Of a stretch of 9,811 nt of DNA, positions 1 to 7,080 are shown piece by piece. Position 1 is the first letter of the stretch; every line of letters begins with the position of its first letter. The DNA is taken from contig JAJDEL010000564.1 in assembly GCA_029259835.1 (NCBI GenBank), forward strand, positions 1 through 9,811, read 5' to 3'. The position numbers and the translations under genes were made by a program. This DNA is from Planctomicrobium sp. Its GTDB lineage: Bacteria; Planctomycetota; Planctomycetia; Planctomycetales; Planctomycetaceae. The notes under the pieces were generated by a model that was given only the letters and a program-made list of their open reading frames with translations, was not told the DNA's origin and did not search any database.

Positions 1-219
1 CGCCTGAAAGCTGCCACGGCAGCAAGTCGAGCGACGGCGGTTTTGATGATCGTCCTTCCGCTCGGGATCATTACATTCTTCGCCCTCAGAGACGGAGAAT
101 ATCTGACGACTCTCCTGAATTCTGTCTGGGGAGTTCGGATCACTGTTGCTGCCGTGATTCTGGAAATCATTGGAGCCGCGTGGGTCTTGAGAATTCTCAG
201 CACAAGCCAAAAAGTGTAG
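1..219 (+). CDS. tadB: TadB-like type II secretion system F family protein (3' end only)
   Basis: An open frame runs from the left edge to a TAG at 217-219, giving the last 72 residues of a gene that starts outside the window. The fragment begins with a basic stretch (RLKAATAASRAT) and then has two hydrophobic segments, roughly residues 13-28 and 45-64, separated by a short loop containing 'RDGEYL'. It ends in a short polar tail. This matches the C-terminus of TadB, one of two paralogous inner-membrane platform proteins of the Tad/Flp pilus machine, where a basic cytoplasmic segment precedes the last two helices. A second T2SSF protein (tadC-like) follows 44 bases downstream on the same strand, which is the usual tadB-tadC order, so the two are probably co-transcribed. 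The call rests on the fragment plus context. The TadB family is likely, but the full domain cannot be seen. Confidence 0.72.
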   Translation, partial: RLKAATAASRATAVLMIVLPLGIITFFALRDGEYLTTLLNSVWGVRITVAAVILEIIGAAWVLRILSTSQKV

Positions 220-263
220 TTGAAGTAATTGATCATCAGTCGCCAGAACACCTTGAGTATTGA

Positions 264-1451
264 ATGAACCCCAAGTGGGAAAAGTCCATGGACGTATCAC
301 AAATTATCATCTTCGTTGTTGCCGCAGCTGCTGTTCTGGTGGTCTATGGCCTGTTTAAGTTCATGCAATCACGCAAGAACTCAAAGCAATCGCACGGACT
401 TGAACCCAAGATGAGACCGCAAGGAACCTCCGTCATAAAGACCGGCACGACAGTTGATGTTCAGAATGTTGCTGAAATAACGAAACCAGAAACAGTCGCG
501 TCCGAAGTCGTCAAGAAAGACCCAGAACCGGCAGTTGCCTCGGTGGAAAACTCAACACCGAAACCAACCAAGACACAAACTGAACCAACAGCGGAAAACG
601 CCTTCGCTCCTCTTGATGAAGAGTACCCGTACTTCGATCAAAGCGATTATACGTTCGGCTCGGTGACACCCGCCTTGGCGAGAATGATGCCTTCCTCTGA
701 GGAAGGACGAGTGAAGACGACTCAGTCGCTGCACAATGCCGGCTACTACTCTCCACACGCATGGCATAATCTGACAGCGATTCGTTACCTCTGCATGATG
801 GCACCAGTTCTGTTTTTCGGGATACTTCTAGTTCTCGTTCCAGAACCGTTGGAAACCTCCGTTGTGATTGCACTTGTTGTCGTCACAGCTCTCGGCTGGG
901 CGTTGCCTGTACTGTACGTACGCGGTAAGGCGAAGGATCGATTGCGTAAAATTGGAAACGGCATGCCGGACATGCTCGACCTACTGAATATGTGTGTGTC
1001 ACAAGGAATGACCGTCACCTCGGCATTAGGTCGAGTAGGTCGAGACATCGAACCGGTCTACCCAGCACTTTCAAAAGAAATGAAGATCGTCACCGAGCAA
1101 GCACACATTGGGTCACTCTCGCAGTCCCTTACGAACCTCAGTGATCGTGTCGACCTATCGGAGATTCACTCCTTCTCCACGCTGCTCGTACAAACCGAAC
1201 TGATGGGAACGAGCGTCTCGGAAGCTCTGTCGGAGTATTCGGACAACATGCGTGAAAGCATGAAGCAGCGCGCCGACGAGAAAGCGAACTCGGCGACCTT
1301 CAAGCTTCTGTTCCCCACAGTCCTCTGCCTGATGCCTGCGGTTTACTTGTTCCTTTTGGGACCAGCCGTCGTGGAACTCAACCGCTTCTACGAAGGCGGT
1401 GCGATTGACGCTTTGAGCACAGAGATCCCGGAAGAATTCACTGGCGGTTAA
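264..1451 (+). CDS. tadC: TadC-like type II secretion system F family protein
   Basis: This 395-residue protein is an inner-membrane platform component of a Tad (Flp pilus) assembly system, thought to pair with TadB and the TadA ATPase. One helix lies near the N-terminus (about 12-34). A Pro/Thr/Glu-rich, probably disordered segment follows (about 45-120), then the TadC-type lead-in 'LHNAGYYSPHAW' (156-167). Two helices lie at about 174-193 and 197-218. The T2SSF cytoplasmic helical domain spans about 230-345 ('MPDMLDLLNMCVSQGMT', 'TELMGTSVSEALSEYSDNMR', 'RADEKANSATFKLLFP'), and the last helix is at about 347-370. TadC proteins are usually nearer 300-330 residues, so the N-terminus is long. 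The start is uncertain: ATG at 264 gives the longest form, and ATG at 288 (just before DVSQII) would remove eight residues and keep the first helix. Neither has a strong ribosome binding site. The gene ends 6 bases before the stop of the convergent kinase gene. Confidence 0.85.
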   Translation: MNPKWEKSMDVSQIIIFVVAAAAVLVVYGLFKFMQSRKNSKQSHGLEPKMRPQGTSVIKTGTTVDVQNVAEITKPETVASEVVKKDPEPAVASVENSTPKPTKTQTEPTAENAFAPLDEEYPYFDQSDYTFGSVTPALARMMPSSEEGRVKTTQSLHNAGYYSPHAWHNLTAIRYLCMMAPVLFFGILLVLVPEPLETSVVIALVVVTALGWALPVLYVRGKAKDRLRKIGNGMPDMLDLLNMCVSQGMTVTSALGRVGRDIEPVYPALSKEMKIVTEQAHIGSLSQSLTNLSDRVDLSEIHSFSTLLVQTELMGTSVSEALSEYSDNMRESMKQRADEKANSATFKLLFPTVLCLMPAVYLFLLGPAVVELNRFYEGGAIDALSTEIPEEFTGG

Positions 1452-1457
1452 GCGAGG

Positions 1458-4400
1458 TCACTCCTTCTCTGGAACCAGTAGCGATTGTGCGCCAGAACCT
1501 TCTGACTCTTCATTTTTTAATGCAGACTCTTTCTTGATCTTCGCTTTGAGCAGGTCATATGTCTTTTGGTTGAGAACCGGTTGTGGGAACTCAGTCGGAA
1601 CGCTTCCCCACCGGTAGGTAATTTGAGTCTTCGACCTCTTTTGTGCAGCTTCGAGAGCTTCTGCTTGTTCTTTTGAAAGTAGTAAAGAAACAACTGGGTG
1701 TCCAAGACCACCAGGCTTTCTGGCAGAAAAAATTGACGCATTAGTTATTAAGGGTACGGGCTCAGCTCCCTTCTCATTGGATATTAAGATGTCAAAGGTC
1801 TGCCCTATATCCTTAAACTCCTTTATGAAATCAAGATTAATACGCTTGAGGTAACTGAGTTGTAAACCCTTTCCCATTATCATCAAGCCACCTAGCGGAT
1901 CAAGTTTCAGTCGAAACTGCTCATCCCCAAGCGGCCTCACCAAGTTATCCCAAGCCGGATGTTTGCCGTTATTAAAAATACGCTTGATCTCTTCGGCAGC
2001 GTCTTCACTTTCCACTAAAGATGCTGCTTCGACGGCAATTTTCTCTGCCGTCTGTGCTTTAAAAAGTTGCTGGACGATACTGGATTGCTCCTTCGCAAGT
2101 ATGTAATCTTTCCCGTGCCAAACGAATGGATAGAAGCCTTCCATTAACGCCGGTTCTTGAGCAGCCAGTTTTTTCCAGTTGCGACTGATCTCAAGATCTG
2201 TGAATTCTCCTTTCTTGACAACGAACTGATCGGCGTCGTAACTCGGCGCAGAGACTCTTCCTCGCCTTTTCGTTGATCCCCAACCATACGACCTATCGAA
2301 TACTTTGACGAAGTATTTTCCAACCGGCAGCGACGTTGTCTGATCAGACAGTAATTGAAAGGGTCCAAATTCCTTCAATGAAACTGCAACTGAAATCTGG
2401 CTATCCTCCTGCGTCAGAATCACTGCTCCGGTTTCTTTTGGTTGAGGGAATGCGCCTGATGGCGGTCCACCAAATCCCGGATTCGACATTGCAGGTTTTG
2501 GCTGAGTGATCAATTTCGTCAAATTCAAGGAAGCGTCTCCGCTGCCTTTGGTCCATGCGATGAGTTGGAGCCATCCTGGATGTTTTCCTTCATTAAAAAT
2601 GTTCATGAGTGAGGTGATCGGCTCTTCTCGATGTTCGTTAAGAGTTTCTAGAACTACGGATTCTTTTATCTCTGAAATGCCATCCGCATAGGCTTGCAAC
2701 AACTCCTGCATGACACGCGCCTGTGTTGCTGAGAAGGAATACTTCTCGCCATTCCACAGGAAGCGATAGAACTTGCCGTCGACGAATTCTTCGTGGTGGA
2801 GTGCAATGGCTTTCAAATCGCGTTTCGCGACAACGGTTTCAAACTCACCTGGTTGAATCTCGACCATGCCAATGCTGTACTGCACTACTGACCAAGTCCC
2901 AGAGCTTGGGTCATAAAGCCCAGGGCGACTCGCTCCAATTGATGTCATTCCCGAGGCTCCACCTCCGTATGAGTCACCATCTCCTCCACCGTACACTTTT
3001 CCTCCACCGAAAATGTTATCGATTGTGTTGTAAACTTTTTCATAAGATTGCTGATTCCTCTTGTCGCTTTTGACATCCAACAACCAGCCTGCCAATTGAT
3101 CCAAAACGACAACCTGGTATTTTCCAGCAGGGACTTGATGTTCACCAGCTGCAAATAAATCGCCGCGAAAGCCGATATCGTTGGAATCAAAACGCATCAG
3201 GAGCACATTTAAATTCGGGTCAGGAATTTCAAGAAGCAGTCCACCGTATTCTTTAGAAGCCGGACCAAGATCCATTCCGGCATTCATTTTCACGGGTAAC
3301 CGCAACGTAATTTCGTGGTTTTTCCCCTGGCGGATGTTCATCTGATAATGCTCCTTCCGGACCAGATTCTCTGAAGCCCCCTTCATTGAAATTTGAACAT
3401 CGCGTAAGCCACGTTCCAGACGGGTGATGTCCGTACGGACCCCCGATTGTCTGGAGATGTAGGGCTGTTTTCCATCAATCCGAATGTCAACAGGTTTAAC
3501 GTTTCCATTGTGATGAATCGTCAATGTTCCCGACCTCGCTGGCAAGGGCCGGAATTTTTGCTGTAATTTCGGAACAAGTAATTGCAAACTGACAATTGCA
3601 ACACCGAGGCCGAGGCCGAACAGCAATCGTTGCCCGAGAGACCATTTCTCTTTTGGAGTAGTCGATGTGGACTGAGCAAGCGGGATACGTGTTGGCAGTG
3701 ATTGATTGAGAGATGGCTGGATGAGGAATTTCCAGATCAGGATGATCGGTATCAAGAAGAGGAGACTCGCAATCAATCCGATCACTGCAATTTCAGCGGC
3801 TCCTATATTTCCTGATCCTATGAGTGAAAATGCATATCCAACGGCAAGGATCACACCAACGCAGATGGCGAGGTCTTTCAAGAATCGGCCACGAAAAAGT
3901 TGTCCTCGAAATGGAAGGAGCAGAACTGAAAGTCCGAGGGCTGTGATCATTCCCTCCTGGATATCCACACGACTCCAGTGACCATCCAAATTCACAGCCA
4001 GCCATATGACCAGCGATGACGAGACCAAAGCTCCAGCGATTGTTCCAATATCCAAAAGCAACTTCGGAATCGGGACCGCCATCGGTTCTCCCCCTCCCTT
4101 GCGGCGATAGGAGTCGATCACGTTCTTCCGATTGAGCACCCAGAGCGAAGCCAGTCCGGTCGGGATTCCGACGATCCACACGAGCGGCAGCAGGAGCGCC
4201 AGAAAACTGGCAACAACACCTTTGTAGTAGGCTTCCAATCCCCACTCAACGCGTTGCAAGTGACTCCCCAACCAGCCAATCAATAAAGATCCGAAGAGAA
4301 TGGGACCAATCCCCATGATGACGAAATGAACAGCTTCGCCTTCAATTATCGTCGGCATTGCAGCCCACAAAAAGAAGCCGATCAACATGGTCACCGGTCC

Positions 4401-5936
4401 GAGCAAGGCAAGACGCATCAAACTGGAAGAAAGACGTTCCAGCAACGGTGGTCCGTCTAAGGGGACTTCGCTCGCAAATTTTTGTGTTGGTATGTTTTCA
4501 GTTTTAAAATCATCATCGGCGTGAAGCTTGAGGTTCTGCACCAACTTCAGTCCGACGAAGATGCTGGCTCCTGCGACGAGGAAGAACAGGCCTTTCGTCG
4601 CCAAGAAGAACATCACCAGCGACTCACGCCTGCCGTTGGGCAGTTCCACCGAGTTCATGGTTGCTAACAAAAAAGCGACAGAAATGAGGCACACCAGGGC
4701 TGCGACATACCAGAAGGGCGAAATCGGTTGCCGAGACTGATTGTTTGACTTGTCAGGTATTTTCGTTCTAGCTGGTGATGCGGCGATTGTTTCTCTCACC
4801 GGACGAGAAAGCCCCTGTGCCATCCCCTGTACGCCTGCGAGGTGATCTTCCAGCACCTCGACTAATTCGTCAGCAGTTTGAAATCTCACGTCCGGATTCT
4901 TGTCAAGAAGCTTCTCGATGATCGCGATTAACCACTCCGGAACTTCAGGGTTGATTTCTTCAATCGGTCGCGGTTGATCATCGCAAACGCGGCGAATTGC
5001 GGCGGCGATGTTGCTGGCTCGGAACGGCGACCGACCGGCACACATCGCGTACATCACGCAGCCCAGGCTGAACAAATCGCTGCGTTGGTCGACACGTTCT
5101 CCCAGTGCCTGTTCAGGAGACATGAACTGCGGACTCCCAGCGACTTCGCCAGTACGGGTGACGGAGACATCGTCAACGGCCCGTGCCAGTCCGAAGTCGG
5201 TGATCTTCACACGCTCGACGCCATTTTCTAAAAGAATGTTCGCAGGTTTGATGTCGCGATGGATGAGCCCCTGTTTGTGCGCGGCTGCCAAGCCTTCGCC
5301 GATCTGTTTGCTGATTCGCAATATCTCGGTCAGTCTGAGTGAACCGACCTTGTCCAGTTTTTGTTGAAGTGACTGACCGACAATGCATTCCATGACCAGA
5401 TACGGAATTTTTTCATCGTCATCGACGGCATGGATCGTCACCACATGTGGATGACTGATCGCAGCACCGGCTTGAGCTTCGCGGACAAAGCGTCGCTTCG
5501 CATTCGGATTGGCTGCCAGTTCTGGCGCCAGAACCTTGACTGCGACAACACGGTTCAACTTCGGATCGCGAGCGCGAAAAACAATCCCCATCCCGCCCCG
5601 CCCGATCACTTCGTAAATCTCGTACGGCCCCAACATTCCGAGCAAACTGGGATCATCAGTCGATTCCAGAAAGTCAAAGTTTTGCGGATCGATCTCCGTC
5701 GGAACACCAACCGGAGGCTTATCAAGAAAGCTGCCTGCATCGTCATAAGCTCGCAACAATGCTTCGATGCGGCGCCGGCGTTCGGTATCGTCTCCGCAAG
5801 CTTCGGTGAGGAACGCTTCTCGTTCTTCTGGAGTCGATTTACTCAGGGCGGTCAGGAACAAACCTTCTACCGATTGCGGATCGACGGAAGATTCTCCAAA
5901 AGAATCGGACGGTTCATGAGGTGTTGAATCGGACAT
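1458..5936 (-). CDS. Giant membrane Ser/Thr protein kinase with PEGA-like, duplicated HTH-like and CpaB-like C-terminal parts
   Basis: The protein has 1492 residues. Residues 20-75 are the short helical leader common in planctomycete kinases. The Hanks-type kinase domain is about 104-365 and looks active: glycine loop GRGGMG (112-117), Lys134 in VAVK, Glu153, catalytic HRD (226-228) with Asn233, DFG (247-249), SPE (273-275), and Thr260/Thr262 in the activation loop as plausible autophosphorylation sites. About ten hydrophobic segments follow between 408 and 790. A PEGA-like beta domain (about 802-881) comes next. Then come two copies of a beta-rich plus HTH-like module (about 898-1145 and 1168-1347) and a CpaB/RcpC-like segment (about 1352-1445). 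The ATG is supported by a GGAGAG five bases upstream and by the conserved leader. The gene converges on tadC and lies downstream of the exchanger gene on the same strand. The kinase call is firm. Its targets and the role of the C-terminal 700 residues are unknown. Confidence 0.95.
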   Translation of the reverse strand: MSDSTPHEPSDSFGESSVDPQSVEGLFLTALSKSTPEEREAFLTEACGDDTERRRRIEALLRAYDDAGSFLDKPPVGVPTEIDPQNFDFLESTDDPSLLGMLGPYEIYEVIGRGGMGIVFRARDPKLNRVVAVKVLAPELAANPNAKRRFVREAQAGAAISHPHVVTIHAVDDDEKIPYLVMECIVGQSLQQKLDKVGSLRLTEILRISKQIGEGLAAAHKQGLIHRDIKPANILLENGVERVKITDFGLARAVDDVSVTRTGEVAGSPQFMSPEQALGERVDQRSDLFSLGCVMYAMCAGRSPFRASNIAAAIRRVCDDQPRPIEEINPEVPEWLIAIIEKLLDKNPDVRFQTADELVEVLEDHLAGVQGMAQGLSRPVRETIAASPARTKIPDKSNNQSRQPISPFWYVAALVCLISVAFLLATMNSVELPNGRRESLVMFFLATKGLFFLVAGASIFVGLKLVQNLKLHADDDFKTENIPTQKFASEVPLDGPPLLERLSSSLMRLALLGPVTMLIGFFLWAAMPTIIEGEAVHFVIMGIGPILFGSLLIGWLGSHLQRVEWGLEAYYKGVVASFLALLLPLVWIVGIPTGLASLWVLNRKNVIDSYRRKGGGEPMAVPIPKLLLDIGTIAGALVSSSLVIWLAVNLDGHWSRVDIQEGMITALGLSVLLLPFRGQLFRGRFLKDLAICVGVILAVGYAFSLIGSGNIGAAEIAVIGLIASLLFLIPIILIWKFLIQPSLNQSLPTRIPLAQSTSTTPKEKWSLGQRLLFGLGLGVAIVSLQLLVPKLQQKFRPLPARSGTLTIHHNGNVKPVDIRIDGKQPYISRQSGVRTDITRLERGLRDVQISMKGASENLVRKEHYQMNIRQGKNHEITLRLPVKMNAGMDLGPASKEYGGLLLEIPDPNLNVLLMRFDSNDIGFRGDLFAAGEHQVPAGKYQVVVLDQLAGWLLDVKSDKRNQQSYEKVYNTIDNIFGGGKVYGGGDGDSYGGGASGMTSIGASRPGLYDPSSGTWSVVQYSIGMVEIQPGEFETVVAKRDLKAIALHHEEFVDGKFYRFLWNGEKYSFSATQARVMQELLQAYADGISEIKESVVLETLNEHREEPITSLMNIFNEGKHPGWLQLIAWTKGSGDASLNLTKLITQPKPAMSNPGFGGPPSGAFPQPKETGAVILTQEDSQISVAVSLKEFGPFQLLSDQTTSLPVGKYFVKVFDRSYGWGSTKRRGRVSAPSYDADQFVVKKGEFTDLEISRNWKKLAAQEPALMEGFYPFVWHGKDYILAKEQSSIVQQLFKAQTAEKIAVEAASLVESEDAAEEIKRIFNNGKHPAWDNLVRPLGDEQFRLKLDPLGGLMIMGKGLQLSYLKRINLDFIKEFKDIGQTFDILISNEKGAEPVPLITNASIFSARKPGGLGHPVVSLLLSKEQAEALEAAQKRSKTQITYRWGSVPTEFPQPVLNQKTYDLLKAKIKKESALKNEESEGSGAQSLLVPEKE
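1602..1883 (-). other. CpaB/RcpC-like segment at the kinase C-terminus (residues about 1352-1445)
   Basis: The order of motifs follows the C-terminal domain of CpaB/RcpC, the Tad pilus assembly factor. 'INLDFIKEFKDIGQTFDILI' (1366-1385) matches the usual hydrophobic, glycine and 'DVLL' strand. 'PLITNASIFSA' (1395-1405) matches 'tiLqNVrVlA'. 'VVSLLLSKEQAEALEAAQKR' (1415-1434) matches 'tvtLaltpeqAe.LalA...G', and 'TQITYRW' matches the final 'lrLvLR'. The comparison is from memory of the family pattern, so the call is tentative. It gains weight from the tad genes next door. Confidence 0.5.
1896..2435 (-). repeat. Kinase C-terminal module, copy 2 (residues about 1168-1347)
   Basis: The second copy of the module. 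Matching landmarks are 'LPVGKYFVKVFDRSYGW' (1203-1219) for 'VPAGKYQVVVLDQLAGW', 'VKKGEF' (1240-1244) for 'IQPGEF', 'FYPFVWHGKDYILAKEQS' (1268-1285) for 'FYRFLWNGEKYSFSATQA', and 'IFNNGKHPAW' (1320-1329) for 'IFNEGKHPGW'. It lacks the glycine-rich insert of copy 1 and is about 70 residues shorter. The divergence suggests an old duplication rather than a recent one. Confidence 0.7.
2502..3245 (-). repeat. Kinase C-terminal module, copy 1 (residues about 898-1145)
   Basis: The first copy of a duplicated protein module inside the kinase. It starts with a beta-rich part resembling a PEGA fold and containing 'VPAGKYQVVVLDQLAGW' (935-951). A glycine-rich insert (about 977-995) and a segment with 'IQPGEF' follow. 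It ends in a helical part with 'FYRFLWNGEKYSFSATQA' (1057-1072) and 'IFNEGKHPGW' (1113-1122), then a probable beta hairpin. The key positions recur in the same order in copy 2. The helical half reads like a helix-turn-helix with wing, but the fold assignment is inference. Confidence 0.7.
2952..3008 (-). other. Glycine-rich low-complexity insert in kinase module copy 1
   Basis: Residues about 977-995 contain GGGKVYGGGDGDSYGGG. This is a flexible insert of Gly, Tyr and Asp between the beta-rich and helical halves of copy 1. It is absent from copy 2, so it arose after, or was lost since, the duplication. Confidence 0.6.
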
Positions 5937-6075
5937 GGTTGCTCTCCAAGATACTGAGGTTCGTCATGTAATGCGAACTTTCGACTCTTGGCGCCTCATT
6001 GAATTTGAAGAATTCAGAAAACGATCCCGTTACCAGTCTTAACTTCTTACTCAGAAAAGGCTTCTGTTGAGAAGT
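5937..6075 (-). other. Intergenic leader between exchanger and kinase
   Basis: These 139 bases separate the exchanger stop from the kinase start. They hold a two-part inverted repeat near the exchanger stop (outer arms AACTTCT at 6041-6047 and AGAAGTT at 6070-6076, inner arms CAGAA at 6052-6056 and TTCTG at 6062-6066). There is also a small inverted repeat TGAATT/AATTCA (6000-6005 and 6011-6016). No T-run follows the larger hairpin in the minus-strand direction, so it is not a convincing intrinsic terminator. I see no good sigma-70 promoter. Confidence 0.4.
5942..5947 (-). promoter_or_regulatory. Ribosome binding site of the kinase gene
   Basis: GGAGAG on the minus strand lies five bases before the ATG at 5936. 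It is one of only two good Shine-Dalgarno matches at gene starts in this window, and it fixes the kinase start. Confidence 0.7.
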
Positions 6076-7080
6076 TCAATTGATGAGATTCAAACTCGGT
6101 GCCTGATAAACCAGGAAGAGGGCGCCCAGTACCAGCAAGATCACCAGGAAAGCGTCCGGTTCGATCAGGAAGTACCTTTTTTCTGCGCGATAAAGCAATC
6201 CAATCACAGCCACAGCCGTCACGATAATGACCGCCGTAGCAGTCACGAGGTGAACAATCGATGCGGCAGCAAGGATCGGTGTTGGTGAAGCGACATCAAC
6301 CATGGAGACAATAAAGATATTGATGCAATTGCTTCCAAAGACGTTCCCAACCGCCATGTCGAACGCACCTATTCGGATTGCCATATAAGTCGTGATGATC
6401 TCCGGTAGAGATGTAATCAGCGCGACGAAAACAGTTCCGAAAAATGTTTCCCCGAGACCTGTTTCTTGCGAAAGTTTTTCAGCGACACGTGCCAGTTCTG
6501 GAGCAGCGAGGAAGATCGCCAAGCCGGAGGCAAAATAGATTTGCAGGGCCTTTCCGAGGGACATCTTGGAAGATGCTTCCGGCGTTTCCGTTGGTGCCTC
6601 AATTGGAATCTGTTGGTCGTTGTAAATCAGACGCATTCCAGCCAGATAGACAATGGCGATACTCCATGTTGCAATGCCTAGCCTCAGGAAGCTTGTCTCC
6701 GTTTCAAGTAAAATCCCAAGCAAAACAATCGAAGCAAGAAGAATACACATGACAGCGGAAATCGCATGAGCCGCCGCGTGGCGCGAGAGCATTCGACCCT
6801 TTGTATGCGTGCTGATGTCCATCACCGCTAGTATGAGCAAATTGAGTAAACAACTCCCCAAGAGCGATCCCATTGTCAGATCAATGGCACCAATGGTCAC
6901 TCCCGTCCAACCCACAACTAACTCTGGAACGCTTGTCGCCCCCGCCAGCAGAATTAAACCTGCCATGGAATGACCGATTCCCGTTCCCTCAGCAATCGCA
7001 TCTGCAGAGCTAGCAAGAAAGTAGGCTGCAACGACAACCACCAGCGAAAGTCCAAGAAACAAAAATGTCAGTGTCAGCAC
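6076..7080 (-). CDS. Na+/Ca2+ exchanger-like cation antiporter (CaCA superfamily)
   Basis: This 334-residue inner-membrane protein has the two inverted alpha repeats of the CaCA superfamily, which exchange Ca2+ (or another cation) against Na+ or H+. Alpha-1 (about 41-82) has GATSVPE (47-53) and GSCLLN (75-80). Alpha-2 (about 215-256) has ITSLPE (222-227), GNVFGS (245-250) and 'NCIN'. The Thr-Ser-x-x-Glu and Ser-x-x-x-Asn residues that coordinate ions in archaeal NCX structures are present in both repeats (T49, S50, E53, S76, N80; T223, S224, E227, S250, N254). About ten hydrophobic segments are visible, with a polar loop at about 153-175 between the halves. The start is a GTG, chosen because the first helix follows at once. 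No strong ribosome binding site is seen. Length and layout suit the YrbG-like bacterial branch. The transported ion cannot be read from sequence. It lies 139 bases upstream of the kinase on the same strand. Confidence 0.88.
   Translation of the reverse strand: MLTLTFLFLGLSLVVVVAAYFLASSADAIAEGTGIGHSMAGLILLAGATSVPELVVGWTGVTIGAIDLTMGSLLGSCLLNLLILAVMDISTHTKGRMLSRHAAAHAISAVMCILLASIVLLGILLETETSFLRLGIATWSIAIVYLAGMRLIYNDQQIPIEAPTETPEASSKMSLGKALQIYFASGLAIFLAAPELARVAEKLSQETGLGETFFGTVFVALITSLPEIITTYMAIRIGAFDMAVGNVFGSNCINIFIVSMVDVASPTPILAAASIVHLVTATAVIIVTAVAVIGLLYRAEKRYFLIEPDAFLVILLVLGALFLVYQAPSLNLIN

Noticed and set aside
231..242. The 12-base string GATCATCAGTCG, repeated at 5651-5662
   Set aside because: A few exact 12-base repeats are expected by chance in 10 kb. 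One copy lies inside coding sequence and there is no shared context.
3793..4245. A 150-codon frame within the membrane part of the kinase, same strand but different phase
   Set aside because: The kinase frame is continuous here with clear hydrophobic segments. The alternative is rich in Arg, Cys and Trp and looks like an out-of-phase shadow.
5430..5927. A 165-codon open frame antisense to the start of the kinase gene
   Set aside because: The opposite strand encodes the conserved leader and kinase motifs, and this frame has no recognisable domain.
6041..6076. Hairpin near the exchanger stop as an intrinsic terminator
   Set aside because: The stem is interrupted and AT-rich, and no T-run follows in the minus-strand direction.
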